NCBI RefSeq assembly: GCF_020085105.1 | Contig: NC_058045.1 | Span: 11,355,833 to 11,419,832 of the forward strand | Source of the DNA: Siniperca chuatsi | Taxonomy: Eukaryota > Chordata > Actinopteri > Centrarchiformes > Sinipercidae | Direction: 5' to 3' | Length of the DNA stretch: 64,000 nt | Shown: positions 11,458-24,400 of the stretch, piece by piece | Position numbering within the stretch: the first letter of the stretch is position 1 | Layout: each line of letters opens with the position of its first letter | Made by a program: the position numbers and the translations under genes | The notes under the pieces: model-generated | Databases searched by the model: none | Told to the model about the DNA's origin: nothing | Seen by the model: the letters and a program-made list of their open reading frames with translations, nothing else

Positions 11458-13857
11458 AATTTATTATGCTAAACCAGGTTACTGGCAGGTGACAGTAGCA
11501 TATTAAAAGCAAAATAATCTGTTACAAGAAAAGTTACAAGGACTTTTTTGTATTTCTCTGAAGCCATTTAGAAAGTCTGCGCTCTTAACTCCTTTGCCAC
11601 CCAATGATACTGTTTATTTTAGTTCCTTAGCTTTCACCGAATTACTTCCAAAAGCCATGGTTTGAATGGAAATTTAAACTGGTGGAAATGCTCCTGTACA
11701 ATGGCAATGTGGTTTTCAACAGCTTCACAACAACTGTGTCTCATTAGAGGTTCACTGTTTTTCAACCTAGAACTTATAAGAGCACTCTGCCGATTGAGCA
11801 TTGCACTCTTGTAACATTGTCAGAAGTCACGGTGGTCAATTTAAAAAAAGGGGGATTGAAATCGATGCAGCAGAACCAGAGATAGCCTATCGTCTTTTTA
11901 ATTCCACACATTCTTCTTTCTTGTCAAAACCTGGCACCTACATTATCCACAATGCAACTCGACAGCCAACTGCTCATTTGGAGAATCTGGTGTGTTATGC
12001 TAGTAGTGGCTAACGTAGCCTGAGCCACTAGCCTCAAGCAGAGATGGGTTGGAGTGGGCTACTGAGGTCTGGTAAGGTCACTTCTTTCAAACTCCACACA
12101 CCCAGATTTTTTTTTTTTTTCATTTTCAAACTTGTAGTCTTCCCCAACCGATGCAATTTATCAGATTTCACACAGCTTCCTCTGGAGCCACAGAAGACTT
12201 AAGTTTGCACAATTTTTTCCACATATGCAGTAGTACTTCCCAAGACCTGCAAAAAGACTTTGATGTGTAAATTCCCCTTTACTAAAATGTAGTTTCCCAT
12301 CATTTAGAATTGTGCATTGGACCACAATAACCAGTAACGTTACCTTTAACTTCGAGAAACATTCTGCTGCTGCCTCCCAGTGGGTTTAAACACCGTCCAA
12401 TGAGTCACTTGTTATGCAATCTTCAAAAACTATAACGATTCAGCCTTTTAAAAACAGGAAATTCACAGTAATGCCTGACATACCTTTGTATGTCCTCCTG
12501 CAAACCATGCATAAACCATGCTGTCTATCAGGTTTTAGTCACTTTATTTTGCACCTCCTGCTTCTGGGGTGGATGTAGTCAAGAGAAACAAATCTAATAG
12601 AAAGTGTACTCAAAAACAGTTTTATCAGGGTTTTTGAAAATAGAAAGCTGTCCTATAGCCTGTTTTTAAGCTCCTTGTGAAGCTACACTAGAGTAATTAT
12701 TATCAGTAAGGCTTTACTATACATACACCAATTTACATAGCACAACTTTAAATTATGGTAAACAACATTTTAGTTGGCTGGATTGAAAAGTTAATGTATC
12801 CGCTAATAGAATGTCAACAGAGAGTTAATGATATTATGATTGGATTTAAACAATTAAATATGTACATGCTATACACAGAAAAGAACAACATGTAGGCTAG
12901 TCTGCATCCTGCCATTAGCAGAGCATGTCACCTATATAATATACAGTATACAGTAGATGCTCTCAGGAGCGTGTTATCTTAAGAATTCATGCTGGGAGAA
13001 GGCCTTTGTGGAGTTAGTAGCTGTGGGCCTTTCCCCTGTGTGAAATATGAGCTGATAAAGACAGGATGCTGGGGGTAATAGAGGGAGGGGGACTCAAGCA
13101 ATGGAGGTAAAAGGGAAAGGGTAGCCATATGAGCCCTGAAACCTGAAATCAGCAGTTTCCTGACAGCCTTATAAGGTCAGCCATGGGAGGCATTTCCAGT
13201 ATCCACCCACTGATTACTCACCCATGGAGGGGTGGCAGAAGGGGGGAAGGAAAAGGAAAAGAGGGAGGGTTTGAGTTTTTTGAGTATTATGTGTGTTTGT
13301 GAGTCCGTGACAGAGTGCTCGTCAGGGCCAGACTCAGGGAGGGGCTTTGTTGAGAGGACATCCGAGTCTCGGTGTGATATTAGATGCAGAGTCATTTGGC
13401 TTCAGCGACTAATCAACCCAAAGCTTTATGTTGTAAGAATCTGGGTTATAAGTTGTAACCTAAAACTCTAAACTCTTCACTGCGGATGAGTAATGCAGTC
13501 TAGACAGTGGAAGTATGTGTTATCTTCTCTTGTATGAGACACAAAAGGCATAAATAGGTTGTAGATTCTACCTCTGTTATCACATGTAAATATAAGCAAT
13601 AAGCAATAAGCAATATAAGCAATGTGCACATTTACATCTTGAGCTGATCAGATAATGCTAGCAAAGTCTTTGTCAAGTGTAAAAGCAAACAAGACATGTT
13701 GAGACTAGAGTCAGATCTGATTTTGGAAAACCACTTATGATATCAAAACTATTTTTCCTTCATATGATCCCTTTTTGACGCCATTTTGTAATTGTGAATA
13801 GGTTATTCCACAGTTGAAGTCCGGTATGTCTCTTCTGTACCACTATGTTAATATTTC
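11458..13857. other. Intergenic DNA, no gene seen
   Basis: Nothing coding is recognised. It contains a poly(T) run near 12107-12120 and a short AAGCAAT repeat cluster at about 13596-13622. Confidence 0.6.
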
Positions 13858-13858
13858 T

Positions 13859-14373
13859 CAGTGATTGAATGTAATTAAGTACATTTATTCAAGCAAACAA
13901 TTACAATTTAGAGGAACTTATACTTTACTTACTCCACTACATTTCAGTGGGAAATATTGTACTTTTTACTCAACTACATTTATGTGATAACTGTAGTTAT
14001 ATTGCAGATAAAGATTTTACACAAAAACATATGATCATTTTGTAAAGTATGCTAAATTGTTACAGATTTAATTACCCAAGGATATATAAAGTAGTTAAAA
14101 TTAGATTCACCTTCACCAGTTGAGCTATTAAAATGCAGCTCAGACATCAGTGCAACCATAATAATTAAATAACACTCACAGGGGCAGTTTTTCTGCTTAA
14201 AGAGTACTTTTACATTTGATTCTAAAAGTACATGTTGCTGATAATACTGCACTTTCATACTTCACCTAAGTAAGATTTTCAATGCAGGACTTTGACTTGT
14301 AATTAAGTATTTTTACATTGTGTTATTGTTACTTTTACTTAAGTAAAAGATCCAAATACTTCTTCCACCACTC
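13859..14373 (-). mobile_element. Short transposon, CAGTGRTGGAAG family, copy 2
   Basis: Reverse orientation. The right edge reads AAATACTTCTTCCACCACTC, the complement of the family start, and the left edge CAGTGATTGAATG matches the family end. TACTTTACTTACTCCACTAC and TTACTTTTACTTAAGTAAAAG are typical interior phrases. No coding capacity. Confidence 0.7.
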
Positions 14374-16894
14374 CTATTTCTCCAACCTGCTGAAATTTTT
14401 TACAGAATGTCACAGTGTAGATGCAGCTGTATTTCTCTCTGCCAAAGAAAGATGTTTGGATGAGCCCACATGAACATGGAATGTAGATGAATCATGTCTG
14501 TTATCTGGATAACAGAAGCATGAAGTGAGAAATGTAAACATATCTGAACCTGAGAACATCAGAACTCCCTATCAGCATTTGATGGCTGAAATACTGCCCC
14601 TTAAGTCTCATTTTATATGACGTTTTGGTGCTGTGCTTGCTGCACATGTGTACTTCAGTGCTTGTATGTGCTATTTTGCACCTTCTCTTGTAGGTGTGAG
14701 TCTGTCTTCAGGGACCAGTCTGCACATGGAGAGACCAGTTTGATAGTGTAGCAGAGCTTTGAAGCCCCTCCCTTGTCCTAGGATACTTTATTCTCCATGT
14801 TTCCTGCTGGAGTAACTCAAAGGCTCCTTGCCTGAAGCCTCGGCCCTTTGGTGGCTCTCTGGAGTCTGCCTTGTAGCTGAGGCTGAGTGTAGACACATAT
14901 AATCCTAGGTATGGTGATTCAAATCCAGGATACACACAGGATTATATTTATATTTTAAAATTGAGAGTAAGAGTAAGAAAAATTAAAATTGCTTTTTTTT
15001 TGGCAACACTGTACATTCAAGTCTGTCTGGTTTCATTACCTAAACCTGAGAGCTAAGATTTGTCTTTTTCTCTGCAAACACATACTGATATTGTGCAAGG
15101 TGTTGAAATGAGACGGGTCACGCAGCAGAGAAGGAGATGGAAGAGGGAAAAGGCGATGATGTAGAGCAGCATCCTTGCAGGGGGAAGCGGAAGGCCAGCT
15201 CAAGGACACATAGAGTCCAGACAATGTTTGTCATAACATGACAGCCAAAAAAGAAATGGCACAGCAGCCACATCACAGACGGAGGTTTGACTCAGTCACT
15301 GACAGTCTCTCACCTCCCACTTTCACACGCTGGGAAACTGCATCGAGATTGTGAGCTTTATACTGAATGTACACTCTGTCCTTAAGCTAAATTTGAAATA
15401 TTTGCTGGTGAAAGAGTGAAATGAAGATACTATATTGAAATTCATTGCAGATTTAGTTTTTCTTCCACATGCAGCATTGCGGCATTGTGCAGACTCAGTT
15501 TCCACGTATTCTTTTCGTGCTGCTTCCTTCCTGTCACCCATAAATCATCATGTAACATGTCTGACTAAAAAGGGAGGTCTTAAGTAATCTAATCGCCACA
15601 CTAAAGGCATCCAGAGATAAATGGCTGTTTTCATTTTCTCATTGTCTATATTCAGAGCTCGAATGTCTCTCAGTTTATTATGCTGCAGATTAAAACAGAT
15701 TTACAGGTTATTGGAAATTTGTTCCAAAACGTGATGTGAGGTAAATACAGCCACTTACTTTTGCTGTTATTTTATCATTTCAAATTCAACTGTTCCAGAT
15801 TATGTTATTGACAGGCAGCAGAAAGCTCCAGAAATCAACCTATTTTCATAACAATATGTATTTATGCACACATTTCTCTTTCTCCCTCGATACTTTCAGT
15901 ATGATCTAATAATTCCAAATTTGATTTCCCTGTGGTTCTTAGCTAACTTGTTTTGGCCCGAGGCACACAGGAAATAGGAGGGAAGAGCACACAGAAGTGG
16001 GGCTACTGCTCCCCTGTGAGCCAGAGGATGGGTCTATTTGTGGAGCTATTTCTGTTTCCGTCTGTCAGAGCATCCACAAAGACTGCCGAGCTCCGGCCAG
16101 AGCACATGTGAGGGAGTAACTGGAGCACTAAAGGGGAAGACAGTGAAGACACTGATGATGCTCCTTGGCTGGGCTTCAGGCAAGGACAGAATCAAACGCA
16201 GCGCAGAGATGTGAAGTAACACACTGAGCTGATATCGTACACCGAGTGCTGTTTGCTTGTTCCCCATGTGGTCTGGTAATTAGACAGGCAGTATGAGGGC
16301 CCTCTGTGTTGGCTGTCGATCACAGCCTCTACAGAGAGGCTGCATACTTGGACCAGGCTGCCTATCCAACTGGTCACACTCTGCATGGGATGTAGGAGGA
16401 CAGCCAGCCTCCTCTGACGTTAGCATGGATGGAGGACAGAGCAGCAGATGACATGTGCAAATAGGAGTGGGAGGCTGAATGAAGCATGCTTGTGAGTCAC
16501 AGCATGGGCACATGAGTGCACTACTTATAATGACAAGCTTTCAGCTTGAGTTCAACATGCGTTCACTCTTTTGTTGTTAGCGCTCACATTGCAGGGGGAA
16601 CATGGATGGAAAGGATTAGAAACACAGAGAGCAGTAATGAGTTTCTAACCTTGGTGAACGCAGCAGCATCAGGTTGATCTTCTTAAGCTCACTGTCTCTA
16701 ATATGTTCTGTTAGAGCTCAGTGTTGAACATGTGTGCTCACTGTTTAGTGGCAAAGGTTAATTACCTCCATATTTAATGTACAGACTTCTAAACCTGGAT
16801 GTGAACTAATGGAATCTCTACTGGTCTAACAAGCTTTGGTTTGCTCAGCCAGATCATGTCATCAGAGAGTCATTATCATCGTTCAAGTCGTCTT
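14374..16894. other. Intergenic DNA, no gene seen
   Basis: Some GC-richer patches (14700-14900, 16000-16500) give open frames on the minus strand, but they lack protein-like composition, known domains or paired splice sites. I see nothing to call. Confidence 0.55.
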
Positions 16895-17589
16895 TAGGGG
16901 TGGAAGAAGTATTCAGATCCCTTACTTAGTAAAAATAGCAATATAACAATGCAAAAACAGAAGTCCTGCATTCAAAATCAAATCATACAAGCTGGTCAAG
17001 GTGGAGCTGATTTGAATTACTCTATAATATGTTGTGTTGGACAGTTTAACCTGAAAAAACTTCAATCTTATGAAGCCATTTCTTGCTGTAATTGAGTCCT
17101 AAAACCTTATTTTGCAGAGCAGTAAAGTATTTCGAACTGTTTTGAATTTAAATCAACTTGTTAAAAAATTTCTAGAAATGAGTGTCTGCATCTTGAAACA
17201 GGAAAGAATAAAGCAGGTTGATGCACTGAAATTATGAAAAAGTGAAATTTAGAAAATTCTTGAAACAAACTGATTGGCATTGAAAACAGGCTGAAATATT
17301 CCTACTACACTGGCAGATTTTTTTTCACTTTTTTATAAGAAAATAGAATTTTATGGACTTGATTCCACACTAAAATTTTGACGGGGAGATTTTTGTCAGT
17401 GAACAATGCATCATATTTTAGAAGCTGATCAAACGTTTTGTATGAAAATAATGTGCAAAAAATAGTAACTATAGCTAGGCATGGGATGATATGAAATGTT
17501 CATGTCACCATTTTCCTGGCCAAAAGTACCTCAAAACTGTCCTTAAGTACAGAACTTGAGCGAAAGCTCTTAGTTACTTTCCACTACTG
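16895..17589 (+). mobile_element. Short transposon, CAGTGRTGGAAG family, copy 3
   Basis: Begins AGGGGTGGAAGAAGTATTCA and GATCCCTTACTTAGTAAAAA, and ends ACTTTCCACTACTGG. It is the longest of the four copies, with interior sequence not shared by copies 1 and 4. Non-autonomous. Confidence 0.68.
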
Positions 17590-18394
17590 GTCATGTTCAT
17601 TGAACATCAGAGCAACCAGACGTAACTCATAGAGAACCTTGGGACCTCTGACCTCATTCACATGATTTCCTGGATGATACATCGCTCAGCTGTGACATTT
17701 TAGCTCGCTCTCTGTAAATGTTTTAGACAATGAATTCTCTGACAGGTCAGGGTAGACCTCACATTTCACGCGTGTCTTGTTACATTCTTCTGAAAGGGCG
17801 ATGCCAAAGGTCTGGTCATGTGCGGTAAGAATAGCTGGCAGGTCTTTCTTGTCAATACCTTCCTGCAGAAGCTCAGTGGAATGAATAGGGACTTACTTTT
17901 GCCCCAAATTATATAGCACACTATTGTATTTCAATAATTGTTCACCAAAGACATGGTGGAAAAAGAAGTCACATGATTTTAAAAACTGGCAAAACTGAAG
18001 GCATGTGAACTTTCCTTGTGGGTTGACTGAAATTATACAGACATTTGTGTCAACATTCAAGAGTTCTTCCTAGCATAGTGTTACTCACTTAGTACATTTA
18101 AGACATCATTTCAGTAAACAAATGTCTAGTCATGCTGACAGGTGTTGTTGTAATTTGAATCCACAGATTAATTAATGACATGCCACTGTTTGCTTACACT
18201 TTCACTAATGAGAGCTTTGTAGTCTTTTTTAGTCACAGTTAAATGAGTCTGTACAAGTATACCTTGTATGCAAAACCTTTTTTTCTAGATACTTATAGTC
18301 ATTGTTTTCATGTATGACCAGAAACTGACCTGGGATTCAGAATTATCATGTTATATCTTGTCTGTTTAATATGTAAAAAAGCTAAAGTGTAAAA

Positions 18395-18706
18395 ATTACA
18401 ATTTGTAGTTTTACAGGTTATGTGTAGGACTATTACTTGGCTGGGAGCACTAACTCCCTTGAGTTGCCGCTGGTTGACTGGCCAAAAAATAGTCTGACAC
18501 ATAACTTGAAGGCAGATTTTGTAACCTGCGAACTGAGCCAGACTAGCTGTTTCCACCTGTTTCAAGTCTTTAAGCTAAGCTAAGCTAACCAGCCACTGGC
18601 GGTAGCTATACATATTTACCATGCAGACATGAAAGTGGCATCAATCTAACTCTCAGCAAGAAAGCAATTAAGCACATTTCCCAAAATGTCAAACTATTCC
18701 TCTAAA
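18395..18706 (-). mobile_element. MITE, AAAGGAATAGTTTGACATTTT family, partial copy
   Basis: The right edge CCCAAAATGTCAAACTATTC is the complement of the family terminus. The interior has AGCTAAGCTAAGCTAACCAGC, TGGCATCAATCTAACTCTC and GGCTGGGAGCACTAACTCCC, all shared with the copies in dapk2. The other end is missing. Confidence 0.65.
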
Positions 18707-21700
18707 TACAATATACACATGGAAACCTGCTAAATAAGATAGCTGTTTGTCAGTAAAATTCAATGTGATGATTCTAGCAGAAGCTTGATAAGATCTTCAT
18801 TTATCTCATAATCTTAGACTTGACAAACAACAATATACACTAAATCAGCAATTGAGTCAGTGACTTAACATTTTTATCTGAACCTTTACATGTATGTGTA
18901 TGTATGAGAGTTAAGTCACAGCAGAAGGAATTAATGTCAGTCAGAGCGCATGTTTTCATAAGAGACGAACAGAAAAGCTCTACTGAGGCTAAGGACAGTG
19001 AGAGGTCACTGTGTGTTAAGCACCAGCAAGTGCACAGTCGCTTTACTTCTCAAGTGTTTCCATATCAGGTGCAAGAGAGAAGTTGTTAAACTACACAGCA
19101 TCATTTGTCATTTGGGTTTGTTTTTTTTTCTGGCTGTGCATCTTGCATTCCTCTTTAAGGAGTTCATTATTCAGTTGTAAACCTCCATTTTGACATAAAT
19201 CTGTAAATGAGATTCCTTAAAAAATGAGATTTCATCATTTCAGGTTCCGTTATTAGTCTTTGTTAAGTGGAAACAGAGGGTTTTGAATCCAAATTTCCAT
19301 TCAAAAATACACACTAACCCACTAATTGCTCTTAAAAGCATTTGGGACGCTAGTACAAACACACTAATGCACATGACTCCACACATTCATTTACAAGCAC
19401 GTATACACACAAATGTACACAAACCCATTGACCTGCTGAAAGCCCATCCCCCACTCTCTGTTTCTCTAGAGAAGAAATACCAGCTCCTCGGCTCCTCGGC
19501 TCCTTGGCTCAGCCATCTGTGACATCCTGAACCTACTGATCTTGGGACCGTGGAAATGCAGACCGTAAATTAGCCTAAAACATTAGGCCATAACCTGTCC
19601 ATTTTCACACTCAATGTGCTTAGCTATGTTTTGAGGCCTTTCCCCTTCATTCACGCCCCTTTACCACCATACGTGTGTGAGGTACGTTCCACTACGTAAA
19701 AACTTTGTTAGTTTCCATTACATCATGTACCCTCCTTACATAATTATATGGTTTCCTGCATGCTCCTAATATGACCTACATATCCTAAATATTGAACACT
19801 GCTGTTGTCCTTTACTAAAATTACACTTAAGTTTTTCTCTATTGTATTATAATGTGTTTTGATATTTCATGGTCTTGTTAACAAAAGGGAAATACAATCA
19901 TGATTGCAGATATTTATCTCAGAGGAAGTTGAGAAGCTGTATCTGGAAAAAAGTAACCCACAGTCTCACTACATGGTCACGTTTTATTGACTAAATGAAA
20001 ATACCACAGAGAGGATGGACTTAACTCGGGTGAACTCCAGCCAACACAGTATGAAATCACCAGTAGAAGTAAATTTACATGCACGAAAACATAATAAGGA
20101 AAATTTTGTGCTTTATGGGAACAGAAAACATATAATTCAAAAGTCCCGGGGCGTACAGCTAAGGAAGATTTAGTGCTGGATAAATGGTTGTAATGTTCAG
20201 TGTCCTTGACTGGCTTAGTTTGTGGCTATACATAATTAGCTGTGTGACCATTAAACTGTTTAACCAGGATCCTGCTGAGCTGAGCTCCAACCAATGCTGC
20301 GTGAATTCAGACCTCCTTGGAAAGTTAATGGGCCATGGGGGAGGTTTGAGCTAAAATTAGATAACAGAGTTTCATCCTGACTATGAGATTTGTCAAAATC
20401 CACAGAATCACCCCCCACCCCATCACCACTACTTTTTAGGCTGGTAGCAGATTAATTTGTGTTTGACCTAGTTAATGTCTCTGGAGAAATGGAGGAGTAA
20501 ACACACACAACTGCTCCTCTCCAGAAAAATGTGGAATTTTCCACATTTTCCACACCCAGTCTACAGGCCATGCTAGTGTCCACAAAGGAGAATGGGGAGA
20601 ATATTTTTGGCTTGTCATTTACTATAGGGTTTATATTGTCAAATTGTTTTTCAATTCACAATGGCCAATGTTGTAAGACCCTGAAATGGGTGCAAAACAT
20701 CAACAAAAACATTTGTTCTCTGAAATAAGCATTAGCACCCTCTTACATTCCCCTTATCTGAAATGTTCTTAAATCCTGTCCTTTTGTTTTAATACCTTCC
20801 TTTACCGTCTTTATAAATACAGTAAGTGTCCTGTAAGCATGTGACTGGTGTAGGCTGTGTATTATGAACATAACATCTAACTTCTGCTCAAATATTTACA
20901 TTAACATTAAAGCCAGTGGGACAGGATTATGGCGATTCCCATTATTAAGTAAACACTGTTTAGTTGTTATATCCATTCATCCTTCCAGAATTAATCAGAA
21001 GATATAATTTGGTGTAATTAATTTGGATCTCCCACCACACGATTGAAAATAGAAAAAGAACACCAGACATTTTGACATCTCATAATGGGAACAGCACAGG
21101 TAATCATTAATAGAATGAATCTTGGCTGCATTCCATTAAGGTGTGGCTGTTCCAGGGTCCTGGTGTTGTGCATGCTGTCGCACTGTCAAATGACACTTAA
21201 TGGAGCCATTGTTTAAGCTCAAGCAGGAAATGTCATAGTAGGAAAAGTACAGGTGTTACTAATAACATTAACGAGGGTGCCGTCCTATTCAAGTGTCCCA
21301 ATAAGCCATGACAGTGTGATAGTGAGCCAGCATGCACAATACAAGGACCCTGAAACTAAAGCAGCTAAATGGAATTCAGCCATTATTAATTGTATTTTCT
21401 ACACCTGTGCATTTTCTACTGTGACATATCAAAATGTGAAAAGGTCCATTTGGGGGTGCTTGTTTCAGGGTTCTGAACTGTGTCTAAAATCACTCCCTCA
21501 TTAACTCATTCACTACTCCATATACAGTATAATAGACACTCCTGCTACTCCTAGCTCACTCTGTGGTGAGCAGTAAATTGAGACTTTGGAAACTTAAATC
21601 ATAAATCATCAACAATTTGCCATTGACAATAATTGATACATGCCATGGACACAGTCACAGTAAGGAAAAAGCCAGGGCTGGATGATTCAGACAGCAATTT

Positions 21701-22230
21701 CTGCTGTAACTGCCACTAGCTAATATCATAATAAGAAGACATTTTTATGTCATCTTTATTTAGACTACATTTCCAAGCCTGTGACCCCATATTTAGGTCA
21801 TAAAGGTCTTGTGACCTGAGAAACTATGTGTTTTAGGAGACTAGACTTGCACAAAACCTCAGTGGGATAGCGATGGATACAAAAAGATCTATGAAATTAC
21901 AATACAAGGAGCACCCACACACTAGAATCACAGCTCCCTTTAATTGATTGGTGACAGAAAAAACCCTGTGGCACACTGAAGCTCATGTCATATTTGTTCT
22001 CTTCATCAGCCTCATGCTGTCTTTATTTAACAACAGAAGATTCACACTTTTCAACTTTTTAAAACTTAGACTGTACAGAATGCACTCAAAAATGCCAATT
22101 GCAAGAAAGGCTGTGAATCATGCTTTCCTTTGCATGCTGAATTTTCAGATCAAATACTAGGAGTAGAGGCTTTATTCTATGATGTTATTATGCTGAAGAT
22201 CACATGGATGTGTGAAGGATGCAGCTGTTT
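18707..22230. other. Intergenic DNA, no gene seen
   Basis: No protein-like frame. A stretch at about 20930-21200 is rich in TAATTA and ATTAAT cores and, by its look, could be conserved regulatory DNA, but this cannot be tested here. Confidence 0.5.
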
Positions 22231-22234
22231 GCAC

Positions 22235-22255
22235 GTGTGTGTGTGTGTGTGTGTG
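22235..22255. repeat. (GT)n microsatellite
   Basis: Perfect GT run of about ten units, 100 bases before the larger compound tract. Confidence 0.9.
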
Positions 22256-22350
22256 AAGATCACTAAAGGAATAAAGAAAAGGAGTGTAAAAATGTGAGAA
22301 AGGGCAGAGAGGGGGCAGGAACAGGATTAGTGTGTGCAGAGTGATAGAAG

Positions 22351-22352
<2 letters not shown>

Positions 22353-22420
<68 letters not shown>
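22353..22420. repeat. Compound (GT)n-(GA)n microsatellite
   Basis: About 14 GT units run directly into 20 perfect GA units, with more GA after 22440. The first half can adopt Z-DNA and the second is a polypurine tract able to form a triplex. Confidence 0.95.
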
Positions 22421-22422
<2 letters not shown>

Positions 22423-22950
22423 AAGTTGGGGGTAGGGGAGTGAGAGAGAGAGTGTCACGTGTATGCCAGAATAAGCACAGAGCTGCACCGGGGCGATCTC
22501 TGGACACAGCAGCAGCAGCAAGTCAGACCTTCAGTCCCTCAGGTCCTTCATGCTCCTTCCACATGTACTTTCTGTAGCAACCACACTTTGACACCTGTCC
22601 TCCCCCTCGCCGTGTCTAACCTCACCCCCCAGGCTTTTCTCTTGCTCTCCAGCTCTCTCATGAGAATCGTCCACCTCATACAAACCACTAACTCAAATCA
22701 GAACCATTTTGTTGCAATAATTCATTATTATTCCCACTCCACCGGTAAACATTTTCCCATGAAGGTAGATGATTTTCAATGACTTCATCTCTGCATACTC
22801 AGTGCACATGCTCTTGTGCAGGATGGCTTTACTGTAAATGTATGTTGTTGACATTTGAAAGCCATTACATGTGTACTGCCTCATTTCAGCTCATGCATAA
22901 GAGCAGGTCCAGTCGGTGTCCTCTGGCTAAGTATAGGGTACAGTCATCAC

Positions 22951-23400
22951 TTAAAGGGACTGTTCACCCCAAAATTTAAAAATACATATTTTTTCCAATT
23001 ACCTGTAGTGCTATTTATCCATCTACATTGTTTTGGTGTGAGTTGCCGAGTTTTGGCCATAGAGACAGACCTCCATGGACCTTGTTGTGAGCAGTTTCTT
23101 GTAGGATCGGTAGAAAGAAAATAGATCATATAATACTGCTCACAACAAATCTGTGGATTATCTTGAGTAACCGGGTCATGATTTCTGGAAAGAGACATTG
23201 CTAGTTTTTCAAATGTATTTTTGTGGCGCTTTGAGCACCACAAGCCGAGTGCCATATGGTCCCATTATATAAAAAAAAATGCAGACATCTCACACCAAAA
23301 CAATCTAGATGGATAAATAGCACTACAGGTAAGAGGAAAAATATGTATGTATGTATGTATGTATGTATTTTTGAGTTTGGAGTGAACTGTCCCTTTAAAG
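22951..23400. mobile_element. MITE with TTAAAGGGACTGTTCACCCC ends
   Basis: The left end TTAAAGGGACTGTTCACCCC matches the complement of the right end GGAGTGAACTGTCCCTTTAAAG (18 of about 20 positions). The element is 450 bases, has no coding capacity, and holds an ATGT microsatellite at 23343-23368. The phrase TAGTGCTATTTATCCATCTA recurs in inverse form at 23304-23325, so the inner ends are also mirrored. Confidence 0.8.
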
Positions 23401-24184
23401 TGCCATCTTGGTGTTTCTGTTTCAAAGGATGTGGTGGAGGAGAAGCTAGCTCCTCTCTGTGGCCCCTGTTGAATCTCAGCACTGCTCTTCAGAAGAAGGC
23501 TGGAGAGATGCCAGGTACTTTTTTTTACCACTTTAAAAAGATTGGGCGGACATCCAAACAAAAGAGCTGTAGTCCTAATGTGGGCCTCACAATGTTATGC
23601 AAGTGTATGACTGCAGCAGCAGGAGTATAATAAAAAAAACAACGATAAAGCCCACGTTGAAGCTTTTCTGTTCCTATTGGTAAGGAAAGCAGAAACCTCA
23701 CACCTGAGGCAGGGCCAAGGACATGTGTTAGCCACAAACAACCCCCGCTATTAAAGATCTGTTCTGGATGGAAATTTCTGAGGACTGGCTCTTTAACCGC
23801 ACTGTAAAGTAACTCTGAATGGGTGACTAATGCATGTGTGCTACTCAGCTACAGCAGTGAGGTGTGACTATGAGGCATCTCAAGGTGAAACTGCTATCTG
23901 ACATTCTGCCTCCTGGATAAGGGCACTGTGCTCCCTGTCAGCTCACACAGCAACCCAGACGAACATTATTAGTGACATTCAGCATAACTCTGAACATTGT
24001 TGGCTTCACTGGCGATAAAGAATATAATGTACAGATGAAAATGACATGTTCAGATGCTCTGCAACATTTTTATTCTGCATAATTATCTGTTATTTAGTTG
24101 AAAATAACAGTGAAATGTACTTTCCCTGCTACATATTTTGAATGTAATGCAAACATTTGCTTCTCAAATGTGAGCATTTGCTGC

Positions 24185-24400
24185 TTTACTTTGTCTTAAC
24201 AATGTAGTAAATTGATTTTTGGGGGTTTTGGACCGTTAGTAGGAGAAGGATGACTTCACCTTTGACTCTAGGATGGACATTGTGAAAACATTTTCTACTG
24301 TTTTCTGATGTTTTATAGACTAAACAATTAATCGAGAAAATAATCGGCAGATTAATTGATTGTAAAAAAGAATAGTTAGTTAGTTGATGCCCTGATAGCA
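24185..24400. repeat. Dispersed fish repeat (AATTAATCGAGAAAATAATC type)
   Basis: Contains TTTTCTGATGTTTTATAGAC, then AACAATTAATCGAGAAAATA and ATCGGCAGATTAATTGAT, a set of phrases I recognise as a highly repeated fish element. The class is not clear. A decayed relative may lie at about 34800-34900. Confidence 0.55.

Noticed and set aside
22172-22521. Minus-strand frames of 64-111 codons with Ser-Leu and Thr-His repeats
   Set aside because: They are translations of the GT/GA microsatellites.
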